A stretch of 64,000 nucleotides of DNA from assembly GCF_014197535.1 (NCBI RefSeq), contig NZ_JACIFV010000020.1, positions 1-64,000 on the forward strand, written 5' to 3'. The position numbers were made by a program, and so were the translations under genes. Source of the stretch: Rhizobium aethiopicum (GTDB lineage Bacteria; Pseudomonadota; Alphaproteobacteria; Rhizobiales; Rhizobiaceae). This document shows, in pieces, positions 1 through 7,714 of this stretch. Each line of letters starts with the position of its first letter. Positions within the stretch are counted from its first letter, which is position 1. Below the pieces are notes generated by a model, which was not told where the DNA came from, did not search any database, and saw only the letters and a program-made list of their open reading frames with translations.

Positions 1-1210
1 CCTCAACGACTTGCTGGTACTGCCGAAGCCGCTTGAAAGAGATAGTGTGTTTTCCCATGTCTTCGGTGAAGTCTTGGTAATCTTTTTTCAACGACTGTTG
101 CTGCTGATCAGTACCGGTGAGTCGGCTGACTATGCTCTCCCTGCCCTCCCTTTGGAGCCAAGCGCTAAACTTTCGTTGGTGACTGGTATTATTCCGAGAA
201 GTCGGGACCGGTCCGAACTTACTCAGCTCTTCCTTGGCCAAGCTATCAATGACGCGGGCGTCGTCGGGATAAGGATCATGTATCTGGCGCCCCATCAGGC
301 GCGGCCCAGGTCCAACGGCTTGGAGTTCTTGCCCCTCAGGCGCGAGCCTCCTGAAATGAGACAGTGCTGACTTAAGACGGTCCTGACCATCCCCACCACT
401 TGCCCAATAATCCGCGATATCAACGGCTAGTGAATCTGGATCGTTTAAAAGCCGAGAAGCCATCGAATCTCTGTTCTCTGCTCGGAGCCAACGAGCGAAC
501 CCCCTAAGAATCCCTAAATTGGTCGTCAAGGTACGCTCGGGAACCCTTCCGTCCCCTCGGCCGATGCTACCGTCGGGTAGAATTTCGTAGCCTCGGACTG
601 CTTCCGCGAACTGGTTGATGCGGGACTCGTCATCGGAATGCATGTCCCGGTCGGCGGGGCGACCACGCTTGGCGTAATCGACGCGAACCTTGGTTGAGAC
701 CACGTGAGTCTCCGTTGCGGCATCGACGTCTTGCTGCCCCGAACTCCGCGACGACGTCTTGCCGCTGCTCAATCCGAACGCCTTCTTGAACCCTGACGCC
801 ATGCGCGACGTAAATCCGCGGCGTTTGCCCTGCGGCGGCGCGGCGACTTCGCCCGCCTCCGCCATATTGCTCGATGTCTTGCTCCCCGAGCCGCCGAATC
901 GCAAGCTGCTGGAGCCCGCCCGAGAGACGTCTATGCTGTGGCGGGCGCCGCTCAACGAGTTCTCCGGCGCCAACGACTGCGGCGCCACTCGCATCGAACC
1001 GCCCACGGATCTGCGACGCGGCACACGGTCGCCGGCGTCACTGTCGTGCGAACCGAGGCGCAAGTCGCTCAGATCCTGTTCCACATCTCGTCTCTGTGAA
1101 TTGTACTCCCGGATCCAGGCGTCCGTATCGAAAGCTCCGGTCACGCCTTCGATCCACTCACTTACTTCGCGAGAATCGTCATCGCGCGGCTGGTTCCGTC
1201 TTGGGTACAT
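1..1210 (-). CDS. nopD: NopD-like type III effector (C48/Ulp1 family), N-terminal 403 residues, runs off window
   Basis: An uninterrupted reverse reading frame starts at ATG 1210-1208 and is still open at base 1, so only the N-terminus is visible. The product begins MYPRRNQPRDDDSREVSEWI and has a Ser/Arg-rich region (about residues 60-150). Two similar units then follow, each with a 'R.F..WL' core: 'GFARWLRAENRDSMASRLL' near 225 and 'FSAWLQREGRESIVSRL' near 345. Rhizobial NopD effectors carry such repeats ahead of a Ulp1-like SUMO protease domain, which would lie outside this window; I infer the family from these repeats, remembered rather than searched. A good ribosome site (GGAGG) sits 10 bases before the ATG. 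The upstream DNA is a truncated IS3 element, so the native promoter is displaced. The frame also stays open upstream into the transposase orfB start at 1495. NopD would be translocated by the type III system and remove SUMO from plant proteins. Confidence 0.72.
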   Translation of the reverse strand, partial: MYPRRNQPRDDDSREVSEWIEGVTGAFDTDAWIREYNSQRRDVEQDLSDLRLGSHDSDAGDRVPRRRSVGGSMRVAPQSLAPENSLSGARHSIDVSRAGSSSLRFGGSGSKTSSNMAEAGEVAAPPQGKRRGFTSRMASGFKKAFGLSSGKTSSRSSGQQDVDAATETHVVSTKVRVDYAKRGRPADRDMHSDDESRINQFAEAVRGYEILPDGSIGRGDGRVPERTLTTNLGILRGFARWLRAENRDSMASRLLNDPDSLAVDIADYWASGGDGQDRLKSALSHFRRLAPEGQELQAVGPGPRLMGRQIHDPYPDDARVIDSLAKEELSKFGPVPTSRNNTSHQRKFSAWLQREGRESIVSRLTGTDQQQQSLKKDYQDFTEDMGKHTISFKRLRQYQQVVE

Positions 1211-1244
1211 CGATGCCGGTCCTCCGGAAATCAAATTTGGAACC

Positions 1245-1495
1245 TCGATCCTATTGACGCCGGACGGCTCTCCTTCCCGTCGAAGCAGGACGAACAGTCG
1301 CCGATAGCCGAAACGCCGACGCTCGTTTGCAAGGTCACGCAGCTTTGCCCGCAGCGCCACCTCCGGCGGTCGGCAGGACCGATAACGCACCGTCTTGCGG
1401 TCGGCGGATATGATCTGGCAGGCCCGCCGCTCCGAAAGACCCATCACGGCCTTCAGATGCGTGACGGCTTCACGCTTGGCGGCAGGCCCTACCAT
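1245..1495 (-). pseudogene. IS3 transposase OrfB, N-terminal fragment fused in frame to nopD
   Basis: Reverse frame from ATG 1495 reads MVGPAAKREAVTHLKAVMGL and continues to 'RRRFGYRRLFVLLRREGEPS', the standard start of IS3 OrfB (HTH_21 region). The DDE catalytic domain is absent. After about codon 82 the sequence changes to non-transposase DNA, yet the frame has no stop. It reaches the nopD-like ATG exactly 95 codons later and continues to the window edge, so a transposase-effector fusion is possible on paper. Confidence 0.85.
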
Positions 1496-1755
1496 TTTTT
1501 TGCAAGAAGCTCGCGGAGCGCGGCCGCATCCAGCATCTGTTCGCCCAGCAGCTTTTTCAGCCTGGCGTTCTCGTCCTCAAGCGCCTTCAGCCGCTTGGCC
1601 TCGGACACTTCCATACCACCGTACTTGGCTTTCCAGTTGTAAAACGTCGCTTCCGAAATCCCGTGCTTACGGCAGAGGTCGGCCGCCTTCGCGCCTGCCT
1701 CCTGCTCCTTGGGTACCGCAATTATCTGCTCTTCGGTAAATCTCTGCTTCTTCAT
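1489..1755 (-). CDS. IS3-family transposase OrfA (helix-turn-helix subunit)
   Basis: The 88-aa product (MKKQRFTEEQIIAVPKEQEA...) has the length and order expected of IS3 OrfA. A helix-turn-helix lies at about 20-50, including 'DLCRKHGISEATFYNWKAKY'. A leucine-zipper-like coiled coil follows at about 55-85 ('ALEDENARLKKLLGEQM'). OrfA binds the element's ends and, by programmed -1 frameshifting in the overlap with orfB (1489-1495; an A7 run follows codon 85), makes the OrfAB transposase. A Pro (codon 15, 'AVPKEQ') replaces the usual Leu in the first helix. Because orfB is truncated, this copy cannot make an active transposase by itself. Confidence 0.92.
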   Translation of the reverse strand: MKKQRFTEEQIIAVPKEQEAGAKAADLCRKHGISEATFYNWKAKYGGMEVSEAKRLKALEDENARLKKLLGEQMLDAAALRELLAKKW

Positions 1756-1845
1756 TCGTCCGTCCTTTGATGGGCCGGACTCTAATCATTTCTGGAGGAA
1801 ATTCGCAGTGGCAGGTCCACTTCACCACCTAAGGGGTCTACGTGG

Positions 1846-1863
1846 CTCCGCTTTTCCAAAGCA
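1846..1863 (+). promoter_or_regulatory. Candidate tts box (TtsI binding site)
   Basis: The forward sequence CTCCGCTTTTCCAAAGCA matches 14 of 18 positions of the tts-box core as I remember it (GTCAGCTTTTCGAAAGCT). It lies just outside the preserved IS end and 417 bases before the NopP-like start codon. In rhizobia, TtsI binds tts boxes to switch on type III genes in response to flavonoids and NodD. The distance is long and the consensus is from memory, so this is only a candidate. Confidence 0.3.
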
Positions 1864-2279
1864 TTTTAGAATATCGATTTTGCATGATGGCGACCAGTCC
1901 GGTTGCACTAGCATATGCGTAATCTGCAATTGGAGACCAACAACGGTGAAAACAGAACAGGCCCGCGGGGCGGTAAATTTTCCGAGACGCCTCTAACATT
2001 CAAGCTAATCTTAGCCCTGCCGCGGCGCAGACACCTCCGACGGACTGTCAGCCGATTCGACGATGGTCTGGCGAAGGGAGCCACGCTTTCGCGGATCCTC
2101 GAGGCTTGGGCTGAGGTAAAGGGATCAGGAGCGGCGCATGCAACGCGCACCGCCCGCTTCATCGAGTCTAGCAGTCACGTATCCGCTTTATAGGCCGGAC
2201 ATGTGAGCGCACCGTTCCCATGTGAAGCGACTGAAAAGAATGCGCTTCATCACACCTTTCACTCTCAGGAGAGACCGCC
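1864..2279. other. Intergenic DNA before the NopP-like gene
   Basis: I see no convincing gene here. Short open frames on both strands overlap each other and have no recognisable product. A second weak tts-like string, GTCAGCCGATTCGACGATGG, starts at 2047. The ribosome site for the next gene (AGGAGAG, 7 bases before ATG 2280) is at the right end. Confidence 0.5.
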
Positions 2280-3167
2280 ATGGATAACTCAGAACGATCG
2301 CTGCGCTACAACATTTCCGAGGAAGATGATCGCACCCGGGCCATGGCGGGGTGGATCGAGAATATGACCGGGGCACAAATGCTTACGGGCATGCCGTCCC
2401 GATCAACGCCAGATCCCCATGCTCTTTCGCCTTCGTCGCCAACGCGACCATACTCGCTCTCTTCCGAACCTCCAATTAAGGTGCTCGACAGATCGACATT
2501 TGCCAGAAAAGTAAGGGAATTTTACGGTGATGAAATCAAGCACATTTCCGTCAATCCACAAGAGTACTCGCCCTTCGTGTCCTCTAAAGCCCTGCGTACG
2601 GCTACCATCGCTCGACTCTACGGCGGCACCGACAATGATACGCCCAGCGCGCGATATTTCAGCTATGATCTGGGAGAACGAAGCGTTGGGCTTTTAAGAA
2701 CAGAGGATGGATTTAGCATCGAAAACGAGCCGTGGCGGGAACTATTTCCCGGTCGAAGAAGAATCACGTCGATTGTAGACCTTCGCGTTACTCATCCGCT
2801 TGTCGAGAACGCAGGCGATATTCTGCTCGAACATCAACTTCAACTCGACGGCGAACAGCCGTTGATCATGTCACGTCCCGCTACGCCGGAGATGGGAACC
2901 CGTCTAGAGCAGATGGGTTTCGTTGATGTGGGTGAAAATCGCTGGGTGCTCGACCCTACGCAACATCCCGACAAGTGGACAAAGAATAGCAAGGGTGGAT
3001 GGCAGCGCGCCGACAAACCTTGGAGTTATCTCTCTAAAACCGTGGAGTATCTTAGCGACGATGAAGCAGGTGTCGAGGAGCATTCGAGTGACGCCAGTGT
3101 CGAGACAGATTCATCCGATGATGACCCGTCTTGGTACTTCGAACACCTCAATTTGAACCGCGGCTAA
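2280..3167 (+). CDS. nopP: NopP-like type III effector
   Basis: The 295-aa protein starts MDNSERSLRYNISEEDDRTR, behind a clear AGGAGAG ribosome site. It has no signal peptide or membrane segment. The central part ('FVSSKALRTATIARLYGGT', 'ARYFSYDLGERSVGLLRT', 'HPLVENAGDILLEHQLQ', 'VLDPTQHPDKW') matches my memory of the NopP family of rhizobial type III effectors, about 270-280 aa proteins reported to be phosphorylated and to affect host range. The C-terminal 35 residues are an acidic, Ser-rich tail (SDDE...SSDASVETDSSDDD), a plausible kinase target. The first 45 residues share the pattern W-I/V-E-x-hydrophobic-TG with the two other effectors in the window. The family call rests on remembered motifs; the biochemical role is not evident from sequence. 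Confidence 0.65.
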   Translation: MDNSERSLRYNISEEDDRTRAMAGWIENMTGAQMLTGMPSRSTPDPHALSPSSPTRPYSLSSEPPIKVLDRSTFARKVREFYGDEIKHISVNPQEYSPFVSSKALRTATIARLYGGTDNDTPSARYFSYDLGERSVGLLRTEDGFSIENEPWRELFPGRRRITSIVDLRVTHPLVENAGDILLEHQLQLDGEQPLIMSRPATPEMGTRLEQMGFVDVGENRWVLDPTQHPDKWTKNSKGGWQRADKPWSYLSKTVEYLSDDEAGVEEHSSDASVETDSSDDDPSWYFEHLNLNRG

Positions 3168-3470
3168 AAGCTTGCCTCATCGTGAGGACTTTTTGCGCCG
3201 CCGGCTGAGTTGATACGCCCTTGTATTACGGGAGGACGCAGGCGAAGATTAGAGACTGCAATAATTGCTGCGACTCTCTGCGACGGCCCGCCTCATGCTG
3301 CACTCCGATCCTGCCGCGATGCAGATTGGCGGGGCTGGCTTCTGGGTGGTCCGCAACGATATCGCCGTTGGGGGTATCTTCTGATAATGGCCGTCGGGTT
3401 CGAAAACCTTCTGGTTGAGCCCCTAAAAGATCACCCAGGTACTCCCCAGGCGCCTCATGAATAACGACAC
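3168..3470. other. Degraded coding DNA between effector and SDR remnant
   Basis: No intact gene. A reverse frame (3537-3226) contains the stretch 'YERFEFKRFGVVIHEAPGEY', which has the look of conserved enzyme sequence but which I cannot assign. It lies directly downstream of the SDR remnant and may be a third decayed gene of the same former operon. Confidence 0.4.
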
Positions 3471-4060
3471 CGAAGCGCTTGAACTCGAATCGCTCGTATC
3501 CGGACCCGTCGCCAAGCCCAAGGCGACCGTCCGACACGATGTCGATGAATGATCGACGTGCGAGCTGACCGGAAACCGCACGGTCCGGTCGACATCATCG
3601 GGACGCGCCCATGGGCCCCATCGGCACGCGTCTGCGAATAGCGGCGAGATCCGTCTCGTCGGCGCGTTCCAGTTCTCGACCATCGGCGTGCGCACATAGC
3701 CGAGCTCTTATGGCCGTCAGGCCCACTCGACGCGACGCCAACTCGCATGCCAAACTTTTCGTGATCAAGATCAGGCCCCTTCCAGGCAGCGTAGCCGTTG
3801 CGTCTGGGATCGCCCAGCAACCCGCCCAGCGAGGCCACATTGAAGATCACAGGGCCGCGCGGCAACGCCGCACCGCACCGTTCCGCTTCCAGGAAGATCC
3901 ACGGCAACGACAATGTCGCCGTTTGTCGCAAAGGCATCGACCAGAGCGCGGCCAATCCCGCCTGCAGCGCGTGTAATGACGGCGGGTGTCTGCTTGCTTC
4001 ATGGATTAGCTTCTCCTGCTCCGGCGTATGCGATCTAACGCTAAAGGAGCCAGATGACAG
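3470..4060 (-). pseudogene. Short-chain dehydrogenase/reductase (SDR) remnant, several frameshifts
   Basis: Pieces of one SDR protein appear in order in three reverse frames. 'PVIFNVASLGGLLGDPRRNG' followed by 'YAAWKG' is the catalytic region; the usual YxxxK is YAAWK here. 'LITKSLACELASRRVGLTAI' comes next in a second frame. 'RTPMVENW', 'DLAAIRRRVPMGPMG' and 'ARPDDVDRTVRFPVSSH' complete the C-terminal half. SDR enzymes are NAD(P)-dependent oxidoreductases, but this copy needs at least two frame changes to be read through and is not functional. It sits next to an equally damaged SnoaL-like gene, which suggests a lost catabolic operon. Confidence 0.75.
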
Positions 4061-4064
4061 CAAG

Positions 4065-4676
4065 TTAGCACCACGTCCCGGAAAAGAAGAGTTCGGCACC
4101 AGCTGAACGCGCCGCTATTCCGCCTCGGCTTTCATGCTCTTTGCCGCTTCCGAGCGTATAGACCGGGTCGTTAGAATGCGATGTTCCGATCGGCTGCCTG
4201 AAACCGAACCGCTCAATCTCTGGCGACGCCGCCTGCTGTGTCTGCTCCTCGAGCCAATCATAGACCACTGTGCGGTCGGCAATTCTCCACTCCCCTTCCC
4301 TTTTCTGAAAATGGTCGCAATATCGACCACATAGGAGAAACCTGGCAACGTATGATCCGGCCGCAGTCCGGCCCTCGTTGGAGCGCAGTGAAGTAGCTCT
4401 CGACAGCTGCTTCGCCGGGCTGATAAACTCAATCAGAACGTTGGTGATCTGGTGGATGTTGCGCGGTTCGGTCTTGAAGACACCAAGCGTGAACTCAATG
4501 AATCCCTCGGCGGAGCCCGTATACGCTCCGTGAACGTCCTGCGCATCAGGCCAGAAGGAGCTGCGCAGCCCCGCCTCGTCCGCCCGTCTATCCCGCGGCA
4601 ATACCGATAGGACAGTCGCGGATCGTTTCGCGATCATGCAATTCGACCCATTTTCGTGGTCCATGGCCCGTCGCAA
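4065..4676 (-). pseudogene. NTF2/SnoaL-like domain protein, decayed
   Basis: The reverse frame of 203 aa contains a SnoaL_4-type sequence: 'ADEAGLRSSFWPDAQDVHGA', 'VFKTEPRNIHQITNVLIEF', 'GRYCDHFQKREGEWRIADRT', 'VVYDWLEEQ'. This fold is found in ketosteroid-isomerase-like and dioxygenase beta-like proteins. The N-terminal 33 residues do not match the family (expected start 'DLLVRYCHAVDRRDEAGLRS'), the segment around residues 90-110 is scrambled, and the normal C-terminus is replaced. I therefore treat it as a pseudogene, although the frame is open. It is adjacent to the SDR remnant and on the same strand. Confidence 0.65.
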
Positions 4677-5274
4677 GTCTGGTCTTGAGTTGAAAATGGC
4701 GTTCTATGCATCTGCGAACGGACATTCGCGCCGTCGGCGCTTGACTTGGCCTCGCAATGCCACTTCCCAGGGAACGTCTGTGAACTCAAACAGCGTGCGT
4801 AGGACAGCAACTCCCGCGCAATCAAGGACCATTGGTGCGTTGGATTTTGTCTGCAAGAACAGCCAGGGCCTCTCTGCGCTTGTGTGGAACGTAGCTAACG
4901 GTCCATTCGGCGACAATGCGGTCGACGAGTTCGCCAGAAAGAGCCCAATGTCGACTGGATCCCCGTTTGCGGCCGCCGGGGCTGCCGGTGCCTGTCTCGG
5001 CGAAGTCTCCTCCAAAGCCTGTATCCGAACGATCCTGCCTGGCTCCCAATCGGGCTCGTCTGACCGAGCGGGAGCGGCTGATCGACGCGAGGGAGAAATC
5101 TGGGGCCAGGCGGCTCGCCTCTCGGCGTCACCCCACGTTAGGCTGGTTATGCCATCCGCGGGCATCAAATCGGGGTGAAAGAAAGTTCTAAGCCTGGTGT
5201 GGTCGAGCGGCCCGACCTGCCCTCCTCAACTCAAGCACTCGAGGCGAGCCGCCATTTTACCGGCGTAGGTCTAT
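4677..5274. other. Degenerate DNA with no assignable gene
   Basis: Overlapping frames on both strands, none with a start site or product I can support. One reverse frame (5049-4822) ends with 'ALSGELVDRIVAEWTVSYVP', which looks like real protein sequence, perhaps from a recombinase or other mobile-element protein. I cannot name it. Confidence 0.45.
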
Positions 5275-5290
5275 TGTCGAATGCCTGACA
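5275..5290 (+). promoter_or_regulatory. NifA upstream activator sequence
   Basis: TGTCGAATGCCTGACA fits TGT-N10-ACA exactly, the NifA binding site. It ends 73 bases before the -24 element of a sigma-54 promoter, within the usual NifA spacing. Confidence 0.8.
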
Positions 5291-5363
5291 ACCCTATGTC
5301 GGGTCGCAAATGGAGGGAACCGGACAAAAAACTCTAACCAATTGAAAACTAACGCAATTTTCA

Positions 5364-5380
5364 TTGGCATGGCCCTTGCT
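5364..5380 (+). promoter_or_regulatory. Sigma-54 (-24/-12) promoter of the nifB remnant
   Basis: TTGGCATGGCCCTTGCT matches the sigma-54 consensus (TGGCAC-N5-TTGCW) with correct spacing between GG and GC. It lies about 38 bases upstream of the nifB-like start at 5418 and downstream of a perfect NifA site, so it would be active in microaerobic, nitrogen-fixing cells. Confidence 0.85.
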
Positions 5381-5417
5381 TCTTGAACCGGGACGTTAAG
5401 CAGCAACGGAGCCTTTA

Positions 5418-5977
5418 ATGCCCCCACCAATGATTTCGCTCAAGAACCTGACCAGCACGACAACTATGAACCAACTGCTGGCCACAGCGAAGTCCACTGC
5501 TTGCGCCGCGTCATTGTGCGGTTCGTCCGCAAAGCCGCACCACGTCGAGCCGGCTGTCTGGGAGAAAATCACGGACCTTTCCTGCTATTTAGAAAAAGCG
5601 CACTACTATTTCGCGCGCATGCACGTCGTAGCCGCACCAGCTTGCAATATCCAGTGCAACTACTGCAATAGTAAATACTGCGCCAACGAAAGCCGGCCTA
5701 CGCCTGACCAGGCGCTGCGAAAGGTCGTTGCGGTCGCCAATGAAGTCCCTCAGCTTTCCGTGCTCTTTATCGCCGGACCAAGCGATGCCTGTTATGACCG
5801 GAAGAAGACAAAGGCGACATTTGCACGCGGAGCCACAGAGGTCCCCGATATCAAGCTGTGTCTTTCAACCAACGGTCCGGCAGTGCCAGACCGTGTCGGC
5901 GAGCCTGCTGACAAAAATGTTGATCACTTGACGATCACCATCAAAATGGTCGATCCGAGAGCCGGCGCGAAGATATC
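5418..5977 (+). pseudogene. nifB: Truncated nifB (FeMo-cofactor biosynthesis radical SAM protein)
   Basis: NifB builds the NifB-co cluster of nitrogenase. The frame starts at ATG 5418 with a GGAG ribosome site and reads MPPPMISLKNLTSTT. It goes on through the radical-SAM cluster loop 'APACNIQCNYCNSKYCANES' (CxxxCxxC kept), then 'TPDQALRKVVAVANEVPQLS' and 'VDHLTITIKMVDPRAGAKI'. Compared with the usual rhizobial sequence, an Asp is missing from 'CNRKYDCANE' and about seven residues are deleted after 'ESRP', so even this part is damaged. NifB homology ends near 5977, after roughly 185 of about 490 residues. The frame then stays open to 6740 through unrelated DNA and over the antisense of the neighbouring lysR-type gene. 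Its NifA/sigma-54 promoter looks intact. Confidence 0.9.
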
Positions 5978-6185
5978 CGCGCCACTGCAGGGCCGAGCCG
6001 CAGCTCAGCAGAAGCCCGGATACAAGCAGACCCCGCGAGCACATAGGCATCCAAGTCTCGATATTCGTCCAACATGCCTGGCACTCTCGGGCGCAGCAGC
6101 GCTGAGCCCTTGGTCATCTCCCCGCGCAAAATCCCCGTTTGCTCTCTTTGATGCTTCGGGAGCATCCCGATCACCGCTTCTTGTG

Positions 6186-7187
6186 TCAGTCTGCTCCCGT
6201 CTCCAACGCTGCGGCGACCTCCTTGCGCAGCCATTTATGCTGCGGGTCGTGATGGCACCGCTCGTGCCAGATGAGCATGACCTTGTACGGTGCCGGCTCG
6301 AGGGGTGGATCAACAACCCTAAGCGGCAGCATCGCGGAAACTTGGGTCGCAACGCGGCGCGGGACGAGCAATACCAAATCCGTCCCCGAAGCCACCACCG
6401 CTGCCGTGAGAACGCTGGAAAAAAGTATGGGACTACGATCCTCTCGCAGGTTGGGCAAGTGGTCGTAGATCGGGCCGAAATGGTCGGGGGAGTCCGTACT
6501 GATGGCAGCGTGACGCAAGGTCGCGAAGTTGTCGATCGTCCATTCCTGCGCCAGCGCGGGATGGTCGTGGCGCAACAAACACGCGAAGCGGTCTGTATAG
6601 AGACTGCGCCGAAAATAGCCAGGCAGTTGCACGTCAATATGCCCAACGGCCAAATCAATATCACCTTGCTCAAGCCCCCGCATGGCACGATCAAACGGCA
6701 AACAGGCGAGTGTGTCGAGATGAGGGGCACGCTCGCGTAACCACGGCAGGAGGCGCGGTAGTACAGCCAAAGCTTGATGATCGGGGATCGCCAGCGTTGC
6801 CCCCCTCCCCCATTCTTTTGAGATTACGCTGCGGCTTGTCACCATCTCTCGGATCGTACGCAGTGCCGACGGCAGCCTTTGAGCCAAGTGTTCGCCTTGC
6901 GGCGTTGGGATCAAACCCGTTGAAGACCGCACCAGCAGGTCATCATTGAACATGCCGCGCAGCCTTCCCAGTGCCCGGCTCATCGCCGGTTGACTCCGCC
7001 CGATGTGCTGGCCCGCGTGCGTCACGTTCCGGTATTCGAGCAGAGCCTCGAGCGCGACCAGGAGGTTGAGGTCTATTGATGCCAAGTTTATCTGGTGTCC
7101 AGTGAGGCGCTCTCCTCTCCAATCTTGCAACATCTTTCGCCTATAAGCGAGTTGATCCGTCACCTCTTTTTCTACATAGCGTTTCAT
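6186..7187 (-). CDS. LysR-family transcriptional regulator (NodD/SyrM-like group)
   Basis: The protein is about 333 aa. An N-terminal winged helix-turn-helix at about 37-95 ('IDLNLLVALEALLEYRNVTH', 'IGRSQPAMSRALGRLRGMF') precedes a LysR substrate domain (about 115-325) that ends 'WLRKEVAAALETGAD'. 'TGLIPTPQGEHLAQRLPSAL' is the linker. I chose ATG 7187 because GAGGA lies 9 bases upstream; another ATG at 7196 has it only 2 bases away. The gene lies among symbiosis remnants and opposite the nifB promoter; transcription from that promoter would run antisense to it. I cannot tell NodD, SyrM or another LysR subgroup from sequence alone, and see no clear nod box next to it. Confidence 0.85.
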   Translation of the reverse strand: MKRYVEKEVTDQLAYRRKMLQDWRGERLTGHQINLASIDLNLLVALEALLEYRNVTHAGQHIGRSQPAMSRALGRLRGMFNDDLLVRSSTGLIPTPQGEHLAQRLPSALRTIREMVTSRSVISKEWGRGATLAIPDHQALAVLPRLLPWLRERAPHLDTLACLPFDRAMRGLEQGDIDLAVGHIDVQLPGYFRRSLYTDRFACLLRHDHPALAQEWTIDNFATLRHAAISTDSPDHFGPIYDHLPNLREDRSPILFSSVLTAAVVASGTDLVLLVPRRVATQVSAMLPLRVVDPPLEPAPYKVMLIWHERCHHDPQHKWLRKEVAAALETGAD

Positions 7188-7372
7188 GACGTTCATTCCT
7201 CAACAATCAATTCCGGGTCCAACGTTTTCGAGTTCATCTCGGCGGTGGAGCGCGGGTGACAACCTCATGGCATTGTGCCATCACGCGTCCAAGGGGCGGC
7301 CAGATCTGTGTGACGATGGCGATCACATGGAACATCGGGGTGTCCCACAGGAATATAGCGCCCGTGTCGACT

Positions 7373-7714
7373 TCCCCGAGCCCGTTGCAACAGTCTCGGA
7401 TCCGATGCTGGGGTGCTTGGGTGAAAGAGGCGCACGCGCTCGAGCACAGCGTTGCAATAGGCCTCGGTCGCATAATACGCGATGCGGTCGATGTCGCTCA
7501 GGTGAACACCTGCAGATGCGAGGCAATATTGAATCGAACGCGTTGGTAACTTGTTGGAGTGCTTGATCCGGTTAAGGCGCTCCTCCTCGACCGCCGCTAT
7601 CACTCGCCCGTCGCGAACGGGAACCGCAGCCCCATCGTGCATAAAGGTGTTCGGTAGATCGAACGAATTTTCGTAGACTCTGCTTAGACCGCCACTGAGC
7701 CCTAGACACAGCAT
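7373..7714 (-). pseudogene. nodU: Truncated nodU (Nod-factor 6-O-carbamoyltransferase)
   Basis: From ATG 7714 (ribosome site GGAG 6 bases upstream) the reverse frame reads MLCLGLSGGLSRVYENSFDL, then 'PNTFMHDGAAVPVRDGRVIA', 'AVEEERLNRIKHSNKLPTRS' and 'DIDRIAYYATEAYCNAVLER'. This is the N-terminus of NodU, which carbamoylates the non-reducing end of the Nod factor. Homology ends after about 114 of roughly 560 residues, at 'DPRLLQRARG'. The frame goes on with unrelated sequence to 7265. No nodS, nodI or nodJ is visible beside it, so this is a leftover of a nod operon. Confidence 0.85.

Larger units (their letters stand above)
1245..1826 (-). mobile_element. Truncated IS3-family element (IS407/IS1400-like group)
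   Basis: The element keeps its upstream end, a whole orfA (1755-1489) and the first 80-odd codons of orfB (from ATG 1495). The orfB homology stops near 1245, exactly where the nopD-like 5' region begins. The distal end and inverted repeat are missing. The proximal end is probably near 1822-1826, where the reverse strand reads TGGACCTGCCACTG, which I recall as typical of related rhizobial IS3 ends. The right boundary is approximate. Confidence 0.75.

Noticed and set aside
11..370. Forward open frames across 1-1300 (for example 759-1307)
   Set aside because: They are shadows of the uninterrupted reverse nopD-like frame, which has family-like repeats, a good ribosome site and runs off the window edge.
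5978..6740. The 440-codon forward frame as one protein
   Set aside because: Only the first 185 codons are nifB; the rest is non-coding or antisense to the LysR gene, so it is not counted as a natural protein.
6186..7187. Naming the LysR gene nodD
   Set aside because: The helix-turn-helix region is LysR-like but differs from the highly conserved NodD N-terminus, and there is no nod box beside it.
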